A stretch of 12,579 bases of DNA from an uncultured Eggerthellaceae bacterium (GCA_934645125.1 CAKUDT010000018.1:1-12579); one strand, 5' to 3'; shown: positions 1 to 6,942, counted from the first letter of the stretch. Program-made: numbers and translations. The notes: generated by a model not told the origin, from the letters alone.

Positions 1-633
1 GCTGAGGCGCGCGAGTCATGCTGCTGCCCGGGGAACGATGCGGCGGCCGAGCCATGCTGCTGCGGCGGCGACGCGGACGATTCCTGCTGCGCCGATGACC
101 CCTATGCGGGTCCAATGACGCCTGCGGTGGTTGATTTTCTCTTCCTGGACCTGGCGGTGTGCGACCGCTGCCAAGGTGCCGATGACCGCGTATTCGAAGC
201 GGTAAAGCGCTGCAAGGGTGTTTTGCGCGCGTGTGGTTACGACTTAACGCTTAATCAGATTCTGATCGATTCCGAGGAGAAGGCGACTGCGTATCGCCTG
301 ATGAGCTCTCCGACCATTCGCGTAAACGGTGTTGATATTTGCTCCGAAGTGATTGAGGACGATTGCGGCTGCTGCAGCGATATGGCCGATAGCGCGGTGA
401 CCTGCCGTCTGTTTCCCTTCAATGGTACCTATTACGAGGTGCCGCCGACGGATATGATTGTTCGCGGTATTATGGAAGTTGTGATGCAGGGTCAAAAGCC
501 TCAGGATCAAGATGCGTTTGAGCTTCCCGAAAACCTGCGCACGTTCTTCGCCGGCGTCGACAAGAAGGCAGAAGAGCAAGGTGCCGATCGGCCTTCGATT
601 CCAGAAGAGCGCAAGCGCTGCTGCTGTTGCTAG
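1..633 (+). CDS. Cysteine-rich DUF2703 protein, 5' end outside the window
   Basis: The frame is open from base 1 to the TAG at 631-633, so the true start lies upstream. An ATG at 115 exists but has no ribosome binding site, and the 38 codons before it look coding. Those codons are rich in Cys clusters (SCCCPG, EPCCCGG, DSCC) like the C-terminal tail of the arsenite methyltransferase further along. From codon 39 the protein matches, by eye, the DUF2703 family: a thioredoxin-like pattern with CDRC near the start, a central substrate-like segment (SSPTIRVNG), CGCCSD, and a following TCR...G.YY.VP stretch. The protein ends in CCCC. DUF2703 genes are often found in arsenic and other metalloid loci, and the Cys-rich segments suggest binding of a soft metal or arsenite. 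The visible N-terminal Cys tail suggests fusion to an upstream domain, possibly ArsM. The domain call is firm; the function is inferred. Confidence 0.8.
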   Translation, partial: AEARESCCCPGNDAAAEPCCCGGDADDSCCADDPYAGPMTPAVVDFLFLDLAVCDRCQGADDRVFEAVKRCKGVLRACGYDLTLNQILIDSEEKATAYRLMSSPTIRVNGVDICSEVIEDDCGCCSDMADSAVTCRLFPFNGTYYEVPPTDMIVRGIMEVVMQGQKPQDQDAFELPENLRTFFAGVDKKAEEQGADRPSIPEERKRCCCC

Positions 634-720
634 GCAAGACGCTTCGACATAACGCGTAGTTGATTAAAGGTGATTCGTTCACTAAGGCGAATCGCCTTCG
701 TGTTCTAGGCTCGTGAGCCC

Positions 721-759
721 AGAATAAAAGGGAAGCCATCGGCAACGGCGGCTTCCCTT
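721..759 (-). terminator. Intrinsic terminator downstream of the TetR gene
   Basis: A perfect 10-bp stem (728-737 with 750-759, arm AAGGGAAGCC) has a 12-nt loop. Read on the minus strand it is followed by TTTTATTCT, the U-rich tail expected of an intrinsic terminator. It lies 16 bases beyond the TetR stop codon. On the plus strand there is no U-run, but the hairpin may still slow transcription arriving from the DUF2703 gene. Confidence 0.75.
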
Positions 760-774
760 GTGTGCGCAGCCGAA

Positions 775-1359
775 TTATTGTCGGCTTGCGGTTAGTTTGC
801 GTCTGAGTCTTTCCAGGAGCCTTCTTCTTGCGCTCCCGATAAAACATACATGGTATCGGCCACGCGTTTCGCAACGAACCAAAAGCCATACAAGACCTGC
901 GGAAATAGCGGCGCGGCAGTCACTGGCATTTGCATGGACGCCGCTCAGACGTTTTTCAATGTGACGCGTGCTCATGCGTTGGTCAAGCATTTTTGAGACG
1001 CCCATGATAATCTGGGCAGCACTTGGTCCATAAGCGGCGTTTCGGTAGAAAGAGCGGTGCCGGTAGACCGCTTGCACGAATTTATCCATAAGCTCATGGA
1101 AATAATCCAGGTCGTTTTGACTTCCTATTTCGTGATCAATGCGTTCGAGCGTGTCATCAAGGGACTGAATGGTGACCTCGGCAACAAGTGTGGCGGTATC
1201 GTTGAACTGCTTGTAGACGGTGGGACGGCTTACTCCGGCATGTTCCGCCACTTGAGTGAGGGTAATTTGGTTGACGGGGCTTTCGGATACAAGTTCGAAC
1301 GCCGCGTCGGTAAGCGCCTCGCGCACACGGGCGGTTCGAGGGTTCACTTTCTCGGACAT
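775..1359 (-). CDS. TetR/AcrR-family transcriptional regulator
   Basis: This is a 194-residue protein read from ATG at 1359. An upstream in-frame start at 1431 is less likely because only 1359 has a good purine-rich ribosome binding site (GAAAGAGAG, about 6 bases before ATG). The N-terminal domain is a typical TetR helix-turn-helix: residues 33-52 read roughly ITLTQVAEHAGVSRPTVYKQ, followed by F and a short acidic linker. The helical C-terminal half is variable and gives no ligand clue. The gene is transcribed away from the cytochrome/flavoprotein operon, the usual arrangement for a local regulator. Perfect and near-perfect inverted repeats in front of the operon and in front of arsM are candidate operators. 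The family call is firm; the inducer and the regulon are inferred. Confidence 0.92.
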   Translation of the reverse strand: MSEKVNPRTARVREALTDAAFELVSESPVNQITLTQVAEHAGVSRPTVYKQFNDTATLVAEVTIQSLDDTLERIDHEIGSQNDLDYFHELMDKFVQAVYRHRSFYRNAAYGPSAAQIIMGVSKMLDQRMSTRHIEKRLSGVHANASDCRAAISAGLVWLLVRCETRGRYHVCFIGSARRRLLERLRRKLTASRQ

Positions 1360-1448
1360 AATTCTCTCTTTCAATATGGTCAAAAACAATGATGCAGCGA
1401 TTTTTGCCCTCTTTGGACGAAGAGGTTGCATGCTGAAATGTATTTATT

Positions 1449-1466
1449 CTTAGAGTCCTTAGAGTC
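1449..1466. repeat. Two tandem copies of a 9-bp unit in the TetR leader
   Basis: CTTAGAGTC occurs twice with no gap. An inverted copy of its core (GGACTCT) lies at 1481-1487, so a small hairpin with the second half is possible. The repeat sits between the TetR start codon and its likely promoter. The repeat is plain in the sequence; any function is unknown. Confidence 0.5.
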
Positions 1467-1504
1467 GCGTTTTTCGTTCAGGACTCTTTGCGTTTTTCCC
1501 ACGG

Positions 1505-1510
1505 ATTATA
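1505..1510 (-). promoter_or_regulatory. Candidate -10 box of the TetR gene
   Basis: On the minus strand this is a perfect TATAAT. No good -35 box lies 16-18 bases upstream, so the promoter would be weak or need help. Transcription would begin near 1498, leaving a leader of about 140 bases before the TetR start codon. Confidence 0.3.
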
Positions 1511-1626
1511 CCCCTTCGCAGTGTTGCATCGCGCATTGTGAATAAACGGTCCCAAATATGCGCAAATTGACGATGCAGAGTGTATCGGCTGCCAAATACA
1601 GGCGGATAAAGCCTGTTCAGACACTA

Positions 1627-1651
1627 GTCTATTGACTCTCTGTCAATAGAC
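1627..1651. promoter_or_regulatory. Perfect 10-bp inverted repeat, candidate TetR operator
   Basis: The arms are GTCTATTGAC (1627-1636) and GTCAATAGAC (1642-1651), separated by 5 bases (TCTCT). The size and symmetry fit binding by a TetR dimer pair. It lies in the divergent region between the TetR gene and the cytochrome operon, about 105 bases before the cytochrome start codon. The right arm matches 9 of 10 bases of an arm at 5588-5597 in front of arsM. The palindrome is observed; the identity of the binding protein is inferred. Confidence 0.6.
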
Positions 1652-1689
1652 ACATTGCGCAAACCGTCAAACACAGAATGCCAAAACCT

Positions 1690-1718
1690 TGCTACTATGT
1701 GCTTATCATGTTGACAAG
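1690..1718 (+). promoter_or_regulatory. Candidate extended -10 promoter and second palindrome for the cytochrome operon
   Basis: TG at 1690-1691, one base, then TACTAT at 1693-1698 forms an extended -10 element; no clear -35 box is present. Just downstream, 1702-1708 (CTTATCA) and 1712-1718 (TGACAAG) form an imperfect inverted repeat (6 of 7) over the likely transcription start near 1705. The larger palindrome at 1627-1651 would then lie roughly 55-80 bases upstream of the start. Confidence 0.35.
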
Positions 1719-1755
1719 TGTAAACGAAAACGCATGAACATGAAAGGAGGTCGCA

Positions 1756-2337
1756 ATGGAAGCGAATGAAGAGGGGAAAGGGAGAAAGGCTAAACGTCGT
1801 CGCGCGCCTATTGTGTGCGCCGTAGTAGTTGTCGTGCTCGTGATTGCGGGCGGCGGATTCTACGCTTGGCACAATCAGCCGAGCTTCTGCAATGCAATCT
1901 GCCATGATCCCATGGATTTCTACGTAGAGGGTTACTACGGCGAAGGTGCTGCGGACTCTGCTCGGCTGGCAGTTGCTCATCAGCGGGAAGACGTTACGTG
2001 CTTGCAGTGTCACGAGGCAACGCTCGAGGCCCAGATCAACGAGGGAATGGCATGGGTCTCCGGTGCATACGAAACAAATGCCGACGGCAGTTTGGTACCG
2101 CATCTTATTACTGCCGACAAGAATCAATGCGCAACGGCTGGTTGCCACGATTGGAACGATGTGGTTGCGGCGACCGAGAATTGGGGCGGTCAAAAAGGCG
2201 TGAATCCGCATAGCTCGCATCAGGGCGAGGCCATTGATTGCAGCAACTGCCACAGCGTGCACGGTCAGTCGAACATGTATTGCAACACCTGTCACGACTG
2301 GGAAGTGCCAGAAGGTTGGACGAGTCCTGAAAAGTAA
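1756..2337 (+). CDS. Membrane-anchored multihaem cytochrome c, NapC/NirT/NrfH-like
   Basis: This 193-residue protein probably passes electrons from menaquinol to the reductase encoded downstream. A basic N-terminus (residues 8-16) and one hydrophobic helix (about 18-38) anchor it, with the rest outside. Five haem-type motifs follow: CNAICH (45-50), CLQCH (82-86), CATAGCH (125-131), CSNCH (162-166) and CNTCH (176-180). The first has three residues and the third four residues between the cysteines instead of two. Further His residues (H75, H116, H152, H155, H169) are candidates for distal ligands. The start is set by an excellent ribosome binding site, AAAGGAGGT at 1743-1751. It is the first gene of a four-gene operon. 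The same pairing of a cytochrome with a flavoprotein is known from Eggerthella reductases such as Cgr1/Cgr2; orthology is not claimed. Haem count and partner are inferred. Confidence 0.9.
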   Translation: MEANEEGKGRKAKRRRAPIVCAVVVVVLVIAGGGFYAWHNQPSFCNAICHDPMDFYVEGYYGEGAADSARLAVAHQREDVTCLQCHEATLEAQINEGMAWVSGAYETNADGSLVPHLITADKNQCATAGCHDWNDVVAATENWGGQKGVNPHSSHQGEAIDCSNCHSVHGQSNMYCNTCHDWEVPEGWTSPEK

Positions 2338-2394
2338 CGCATATTTGCTTGCCACGACTTTTCGGCAAGTCGGTTTTCGAAAGAGAGGGCTGAA

Positions 2395-2886
2395 ATGAGA
2401 AAGACAACAGTGGTCGCTTGCGGCGCAACGGCGCTTATGCTGGGGCTTTCGGGCTGCGGTGCATCGTTTGAGGGCACGGGAAGCAAAGATGCCGCAACTG
2501 CTGAACAGCTGGCCATGCGCACTGATGATCCGTGGGATGCGGTTGTTCAAGCCGATCCCGTGAAGAAAAGCGATATTTCCTTGCGCGATGGGGTGTATAC
2601 GGGCGTTGGGCGTGCCATGGCGGGCAATGTGACCGTCACGCTTATGGTTGACGATAATCGCATTACGTGCCTGAAAACCACGCAGGATGGCGAGACGCAA
2701 AGCGTGGGCGGCTTCGAGGCGGTACGCGATGGCACGTTCGCCAGAATGATAGAGGCCGCGCAAGGCTCCGACATCGATGCCATCAGCGGCGCGACCATTA
2801 CCACCGCGGGCGTGAAGCAAGCTGTTGACGACGCGCTGACAAAAGCGGCCGAGATGCCCGCCAACCAGGTGCAATCGGATAAATAG
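2395..2886 (+). CDS. FMN-binding domain lipoprotein, predicted covalently flavinylated
   Basis: This 163-residue protein begins with a lipoprotein signal: basic start, hydrophobic core and lipobox LSGC with Cys21 as the predicted lipidation site. After a linker, residues 60-150 form an FMN-binding (FMN_bind) domain: DGVYTGVGRAMAGNVTV, then V-D-N-R-I, then DAISGATITT. The D-x-x-S-G-A-T segment (128-134) matches the family's flavinylation motif, with T134 the likely site where an ApbE transferase attaches FMN. No apbE is in the window. It would relay electrons on the outer face of the membrane between the cytochrome upstream and the flavoprotein downstream. A ribosome binding site (AGAGAGGG, 2382-2389) supports the start. 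The gap of 57 bases from the cytochrome gene holds a small 6-bp hairpin (2348-2353 with 2364-2369). The domain call is firm and the partner role is inferred. Confidence 0.92.
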   Translation: MRKTTVVACGATALMLGLSGCGASFEGTGSKDAATAEQLAMRTDDPWDAVVQADPVKKSDISLRDGVYTGVGRAMAGNVTVTLMVDDNRITCLKTTQDGETQSVGGFEAVRDGTFARMIEAAQGSDIDAISGATITTAGVKQAVDDALTKAAEMPANQVQSDK

Positions 2887-2901
2887 AGGAAGGGGGCCGA
2901 T

Positions 2902-4749
2902 ATGAGCAAACACATGAATGAAACACGTGGTCTTACGCGTCGCAGCTTTCTGACTGCTGCTTGCGCGGTGATGGGCAGCACGGCTGCAACAGTTGCTCTG
3001 CCCGGCGCAGCACTGGCGGTTGACCAGGGGGTTATTGGCGACTGGGTGGCAGACGGGTCGAAGAACGTTACCGTACCCGAAAGCGCCGCTACCAACGGCA
3101 GTGCTGCCGATGGCAAGTTTCGCGAGCATAATGCAGCGGCATTCCCGGCAAATGACGCTTCGCCCATTGCTCCACGCGCGGTTCCCCAAACATGGGATTA
3201 CGAATGCGATATATGCGTTGTAGGTGCCGGCGGTGGCGGTCTGAACGCTGCTGCACGTGCGGCCGAGCTGGGCGCGGATGTCATTTGCGTAGAGGCGTTG
3301 GGATTGCATGGAGGCAATGCGCAATCCGCAGGTATGTGCGGCATTCTGGGCGGGTATTCTGGCCAGAACAAGAAGCACTTCGCCTTCCCCAGCTATCCTT
3401 TTGACGCGCAGGCTCTTACCGACTGGGCTATGGATGAATATCATTACGCGGCTGGCCCGAAGCTGATCTACAAGATTGCGAGCGAAGGCGGCAAAAGCCT
3501 TGACTGGATGGCCGATTGTGGCGTTCGCTGGCGTTTGGGCGAAGTGCCCGTGTACGTGGCGCCGATAAACTCCACGCTTGATCATCACGTGTTGAAGATG
3601 AAGGATGCCACCGATGCCATGTTTGCGTTCGGACAGCGAAACGGTGTGCGCTATAAGTTCCAGTGCCCAGCAGTGGCGCTGGTGCGCGATGATTCCGGAC
3701 GTATTGTGGGCCTGGTGGCGCGCGAGAATTTCGGCCACGTGGTGTACATTCATGCTAAGGCGGCCGTTATTCTGACGGCTGGCGGCTTCTGCAACAATAA
3801 GGCGCTGTTGGAGAAGTACATTCCCACGGCAGCTATGGGCTGCGCATCAAGCTACCTGGTGGGAGGCGAAACGGGCGAATGCTTCCGTATGGGCTTGGGT
3901 GTTGGCGCTGATGTTTCGGGTTTCAACAGCTCGGCGAGTTTCGATGGCGGCGTGGACTGGGAAGCCGAAGGCGGGCAGTGGGCGCGTTTCCTGTACGATG
4001 GCATGACGCAGCTGTCGCGCCAGCCGTGGTTGACTATCGACCGTTGCGGCAACCGTTTGCGTTACATGGACAGCCGCGTGGGTGAGGATGGTGCGAATGC
4101 CATTTACGCTCTTGGCGATCTTGCCACTATCCAGATGACGCCTCCGGGGCATCGCAGTTACATCATTTTCGACGCCAATTACGAGGATCATTTGGCAGGA
4201 TTTGCACAGGAGCATTGTCGCAAGCTCATCACACCCGACTTGGAGCAAATCGACAAAGTGCCCGAGCATTATCGCGATTGGCATCACGGCGTGCAGGATG
4301 CCATTGATGCCGATGTGCTCAAGCGCCGCGACACTCTTGAAGAACTTGAGGCTGACCTGGGGTTTGCGCCGGGTGTGCTGACCAAGGCTGTGGCAAAATG
4401 GAATGAGTGCTGCGAACGCGGCGAGGATGACTTTATGTATCCCATGCCGCCCGAATGGTTGCACTCCATTACCACACCGCCTCTTTATGGGTGCCGTATT
4501 GGCGGTAACCTATATGGAACGAAGGCCGGTCTGCTTATCAACGACCAGATGCAGGTAATTGGTACGAACGGCCTGGTCATTCCTGGTTTGTACGCCGGTT
4601 GGCACACCGCTGGCGGTGCGTGCGGCGAGAATAGCTATATTGGCGACCCCATTTTGGGATCTCTTATGGGCGACGTTGGACTGGCGTTCTGTGGCGGCTA
4701 TCTATGCGGCACTTCGGCGGTAGAGCACGAATTGCAAGGCGTAGAATAG
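2902..4749 (+). CDS. Tat-exported FAD-dependent reductase, fumarate/urocanate reductase family
   Basis: This 615-residue flavoprotein is predicted to be the catalytic subunit. The N-terminus has a twin-arginine signal (TRRSFL, residues 12-17, then a hydrophobic stretch to an AxA-like site near 36-39). The FAD dinucleotide fold starts at 105 (VVGAGGGGLNAAARAAELG), with the usual acid at 131 after VICV. Family blocks follow: a TAGGF strand (292-296), SYIIFD (419-424), DTLEELEADLG (477-487), AGLLIN (542-547), IPGLYAG (560-566) and the final FAD-contacting block. In fumarate reductases that block reads HGANRLGGNA, with an essential Arg; here it reads CGENSYIGDP (574-583), so the Arg is Ser578. 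The substrate is therefore unlikely to be fumarate. R392 may match the catalytic acid Arg of the family (by-eye alignment). The start follows AGGAAGGGGG at 2887-2896, and only 15 bases separate it from the FMN lipoprotein gene. Fold and export are confident; the substrate is unknown. Confidence 0.93.
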   Translation: MSKHMNETRGLTRRSFLTAACAVMGSTAATVALPGAALAVDQGVIGDWVADGSKNVTVPESAATNGSAADGKFREHNAAAFPANDASPIAPRAVPQTWDYECDICVVGAGGGGLNAAARAAELGADVICVEALGLHGGNAQSAGMCGILGGYSGQNKKHFAFPSYPFDAQALTDWAMDEYHYAAGPKLIYKIASEGGKSLDWMADCGVRWRLGEVPVYVAPINSTLDHHVLKMKDATDAMFAFGQRNGVRYKFQCPAVALVRDDSGRIVGLVARENFGHVVYIHAKAAVILTAGGFCNNKALLEKYIPTAAMGCASSYLVGGETGECFRMGLGVGADVSGFNSSASFDGGVDWEAEGGQWARFLYDGMTQLSRQPWLTIDRCGNRLRYMDSRVGEDGANAIYALGDLATIQMTPPGHRSYIIFDANYEDHLAGFAQEHCRKLITPDLEQIDKVPEHYRDWHHGVQDAIDADVLKRRDTLEELEADLGFAPGVLTKAVAKWNECCERGEDDFMYPMPPEWLHSITTPPLYGCRIGGNLYGTKAGLLINDQMQVIGTNGLVIPGLYAGWHTAGGACGENSYIGDPILGSLMGDVGLAFCGGYLCGTSAVEHELQGVE

Positions 4750-4767
4750 AAAAGGGGCGTGACGAAA

Positions 4768-5496
4768 ATGAAAGAATCAATGCGTGCTATGGCGCGTCCT
4801 TATGCCATTTTGTTCGCCATTTCGCTGGTGGTGGCGCTGCTCGCCCGTATCGGCCTTGGCATTATGGACGCGGCGGGCTGGTTGGCCTATGACTATATTT
4901 CGGCATCGAACGTACCCATGCTCGATGTGATTTGCTCCATTTTGACCGGATCGGCGTTTGTGGCGTTCCTATTCGCGGCGGCGCTTACGCTTATGGTTTC
5001 GGCGGCGGGCGCAGTGCTGCAAGCTGCGTTATTCGCGAAGGGCGTCAAGGGCGCGGGCACGCCGGCTGCGGCGTTTTTGTGGGGTTGGGCTGCAGCTTTG
5101 GTGTCGTTGGTGTGCCTTTTGGTGGTTTCAAGTGGCATTTTGTCGGGCGTGCAGGTAGGCTCCATGAGCAGTAAGCTTCCTGGTGCGCCCGTGCTTGTGC
5201 TGGCTGCGGTGTGCTTCACGACATTTCTTGGCACGCTTTTGGCCGCTGCCTCGCAAGTTATCTGCGCGTGTCTTTCGCGTGCCGAAGGACGTGCGAGTTG
5301 GAATTTGGTGGGCGCGGCGGCGGCATGTGGCGCTGTGGTCATGGTGTTCACCGTTCTTACGTTTTCCGCGATTAACGCTGCCAGTCCGAACTTGGCGGTT
5401 GTGGGCGGTTTGTTGGCGGCGGACTGTATAGTGAACGTTGCATTGCTGCTGGTGGCAGCCAAGTTCACGAAAAGGGATGCCGTGATTGCGCAATAG
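4768..5496 (+). CDS. Six-helix membrane protein of unknown function
   Basis: I do not recognise this 242-residue protein. It is very hydrophobic and rich in Ala, Val, Leu and Gly. Predicted membrane helices lie at about 11-33, 55-79, 99-124, 141-168, 178-201 and 207-231, with short, weakly charged loops and a basic C-terminal tail (AKFTKRDA). No haem, iron-sulfur or transporter signature is evident. I chose ATG at 4768 over an in-frame GTG at 4759: AAAAGGGG at 4750-4757 sits one base from the GTG but 10 bases from the ATG. It begins 18 bases after the flavoprotein stop and is followed directly by the operon's terminator, so it is the last gene of the unit. It could be a membrane partner of the reductase, a quinone-side subunit or a substrate carrier; the sequence does not decide. 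Confidence 0.85.
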   Translation: MKESMRAMARPYAILFAISLVVALLARIGLGIMDAAGWLAYDYISASNVPMLDVICSILTGSAFVAFLFAAALTLMVSAAGAVLQAALFAKGVKGAGTPAAAFLWGWAAALVSLVCLLVVSSGILSGVQVGSMSSKLPGAPVLVLAAVCFTTFLGTLLAAASQVICACLSRAEGRASWNLVGAAAACGAVVMVFTVLTFSAINAASPNLAVVGGLLAADCIVNVALLLVAAKFTKRDAVIAQ

Positions 5497-5531
5497 CTTT
5501 GCAGCGTGATTTTCGTATAACGATTTTGGGG

Positions 5532-5561
5532 AGGAGCCTGCGCGCCGCGCGGGCTCCTTTT
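5532..5561 (+). terminator. Strong intrinsic terminator of the cytochrome/flavoprotein operon
   Basis: The arms are 5532-5543 and 5547-5558, giving an almost fully paired G+C-rich stem of about 12 bp (one G-T pair) with a very short loop, followed by TTTT. It starts 36 bases after the stop codon of the membrane protein gene and separates the operon from arsM, which has its own promoter. Confidence 0.88.
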
Positions 5562-5586
5562 CGTGCATGGGTTAGGAATTTAATTG

Positions 5587-5613
5587 TGTCAATCGACTAT
5601 TAGACAGTTGACA
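5587..5613. promoter_or_regulatory. Candidate operator over the arsM -35 box
   Basis: Two 10-base half-sites, GTCAATCGAC (5588-5597) and GACAGTTGAC (5603-5612), are 5 bases apart and pair 7 of 10, flanked by a symmetric T and A. Arm length and spacing equal those of the perfect palindrome at 1627-1651, and the left arm matches that site's right arm at 9 of 10 bases. The right half overlaps the TTGACA -35 box, a position that suits a repressor. TetR binding is inferred. Confidence 0.5.
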
Positions 5614-5636
5614 ATATCGATGTACAGAATAATAAT
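5608..5636 (+). promoter_or_regulatory. arsM: Sigma-70-type promoter of arsM
   Basis: A perfect TTGACA (5608-5613), a 17-base spacer and AATAAT (5631-5636; 5 of 6 consensus bases) make this the best promoter in the window. Transcription would begin near 5643, leaving a leader of about 75 bases. The leader contains a small AACTA/TAGTT inverted repeat (5647-5651 with 5657-5661). Confidence 0.7.
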
Positions 5637-5717
5637 TCTAGCAAACAACTAGGAATTAGTTATCGTTTTAGGTGCGCAATTGCCCCAAAGCTGATACGCT
5701 GAAAAGAAAGGTTTGCT

Positions 5718-6779
5718 ATGAGCGACATTCGCGAACAAGTCAAGGATTACTACAGCAATTTGCGGTCCTCCGGAGATCTCAAAACAAGAGTTTGCACGTG
5801 CGACAGCATGCCGCGTGCGCTCAAGGAGATTGCGGGGGAGCTTCCTGCGGAAATATGCGAGCGATTTTACGGGTGCGGGAGCCCTATTCCGCCTCTGCTT
5901 GAGGGCTGCACCGTTTTGGACCTTGGGTGCGGCACGGGACGCGATGTCTATATTTGCTCCAAGCTTGTTGGCGAAGCCGGCAAAGTTATTGGCGTGGATA
6001 TGAACGAGGACCAGCTGGCAGTTGCCCGAAAGTATCAGGACGAAGTTGCGAAGACTTTCGGCTATGCTGCAAGTAACGTTGAGCTCAAGCAGGGATATAT
6101 CGAGGACCTTGCTAGCTTGGGTATTGAAGATGACAGCATCGATGTTGTTATTTCCAATTGCGTTATCAATCTCTCACCTTTCAAGGAAGCGGTTTTCAAG
6201 GAGATTTGGCGTGTGCTTACCTACGGCGGTGAGCTGTACTTCTCCGATGTTTTCGCTGATCGTCGCATGCCTATCGAGCTTGCCGCTGATCCTGTTTTGC
6301 GCGGTGAGTGCATATCTGGCGCAATGTATATCGAGGACTTCCGTCGCATGATGCGCAAGGTCGGTTGGGAAGATTTCCGCTATACGTCAACGCGTCGATC
6401 CAGCATTGACAACAAGGAGATTGCCGCGAAGGTCGAAGGCTTCACTTTTTTCTCGCGTACGGTGCGCGCGTTCAAGATTCCCGACAAAATCGAGGACCTG
6501 TGCGAGCAGTACAACCAGGTTGCTACGTATTTGGGCACTATTCCGGGCATGAATCAGTTCTTTGACCTGGACGATCACCATCGTTTCTTTACTGACGAGT
6601 CTTTGGCTGTTTGCGGTAACTCTTGCGCGATGGTTCAGGATACTCGTTACGGCAAGGCATTCCGTATTGAGGGCGACCGCAGCGTGCATTACGGGCCGTT
6701 CCCTGGTTGCGGTAACATTCCCTACACAGCCGATGGCGAAGATGCTGGCGGTTGCTGCTGCAGTGGCGGTTGTTGCTAG
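5718..6779 (+). CDS. arsM: Arsenite S-adenosylmethyltransferase (ArsM)
   Basis: This 353-residue enzyme is predicted to methylate trivalent arsenic using S-adenosylmethionine in the cytoplasm. The SAM-binding fold shows VLDLGCGTGRD (66-76) and the acidic strand end GVDMNEDQ (92-99). The ArsM cysteines are present: C26/C28 near the start, C53 in GCGSPIP, C148 in SNCVINL and C198 in GECISGA. These correspond to the four cysteines shown in algal ArsM to bind and turn over arsenic. The region after about 250 is the C-terminal extension typical of bacterial ArsM. It ends in a Cys-rich tail (GGCCCSGGCC, 344-353) like that seen in the DUF2703 protein at the start of the window. The start follows AAAGAAAGG (5703-5711) with 6 bases of spacing. 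It has its own promoter and sits downstream of the flavoprotein operon. Pentavalent products of this enzyme are conceivable substrates for the neighbouring reductase; that link is speculative. Confidence 0.93.
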   Translation: MSDIREQVKDYYSNLRSSGDLKTRVCTCDSMPRALKEIAGELPAEICERFYGCGSPIPPLLEGCTVLDLGCGTGRDVYICSKLVGEAGKVIGVDMNEDQLAVARKYQDEVAKTFGYAASNVELKQGYIEDLASLGIEDDSIDVVISNCVINLSPFKEAVFKEIWRVLTYGGELYFSDVFADRRMPIELAADPVLRGECISGAMYIEDFRRMMRKVGWEDFRYTSTRRSSIDNKEIAAKVEGFTFFSRTVRAFKIPDKIEDLCEQYNQVATYLGTIPGMNQFFDLDDHHRFFTDESLAVCGNSCAMVQDTRYGKAFRIEGDRSVHYGPFPGCGNIPYTADGEDAGGCCCSGGCC

Positions 6780-6942
6780 GAGTTGCCGCTAGGGCCGACG
6801 CGCGTGCGAGCGGGAGTTGTAGCATTACGGCCTCTACGCCATCGACACGGCCGCGTCGCCGTACATGCGAGCAGTGATGATGAAACAAGGGATGGAAGTT
6901 CGTCCCATCTTCCTTGCGACTAGGGGAGATACCGTGCGCTGG

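Noticed and set aside
684..698. AAGGCG/CGCCTT hairpin after the DUF2703 gene as a terminator
   Set aside because: The stem is only about 6 bp with a 3-base loop and no U-run follows; the stronger hairpin at 728-759 is the better candidate.
1711..1716. TTGACA as the -35 box of the cytochrome operon
   Set aside because: At 17 bases downstream there is no acceptable -10 box, and the start would fall inside the ribosome binding site.
1624..3753. Very long minus-strand open frame (709 codons) opposite the operon
   Set aside because: It is the antisense shadow of the cytochrome, lipoprotein and flavoprotein genes, whose motifs, spacing and ribosome binding sites are clear on the plus strand.
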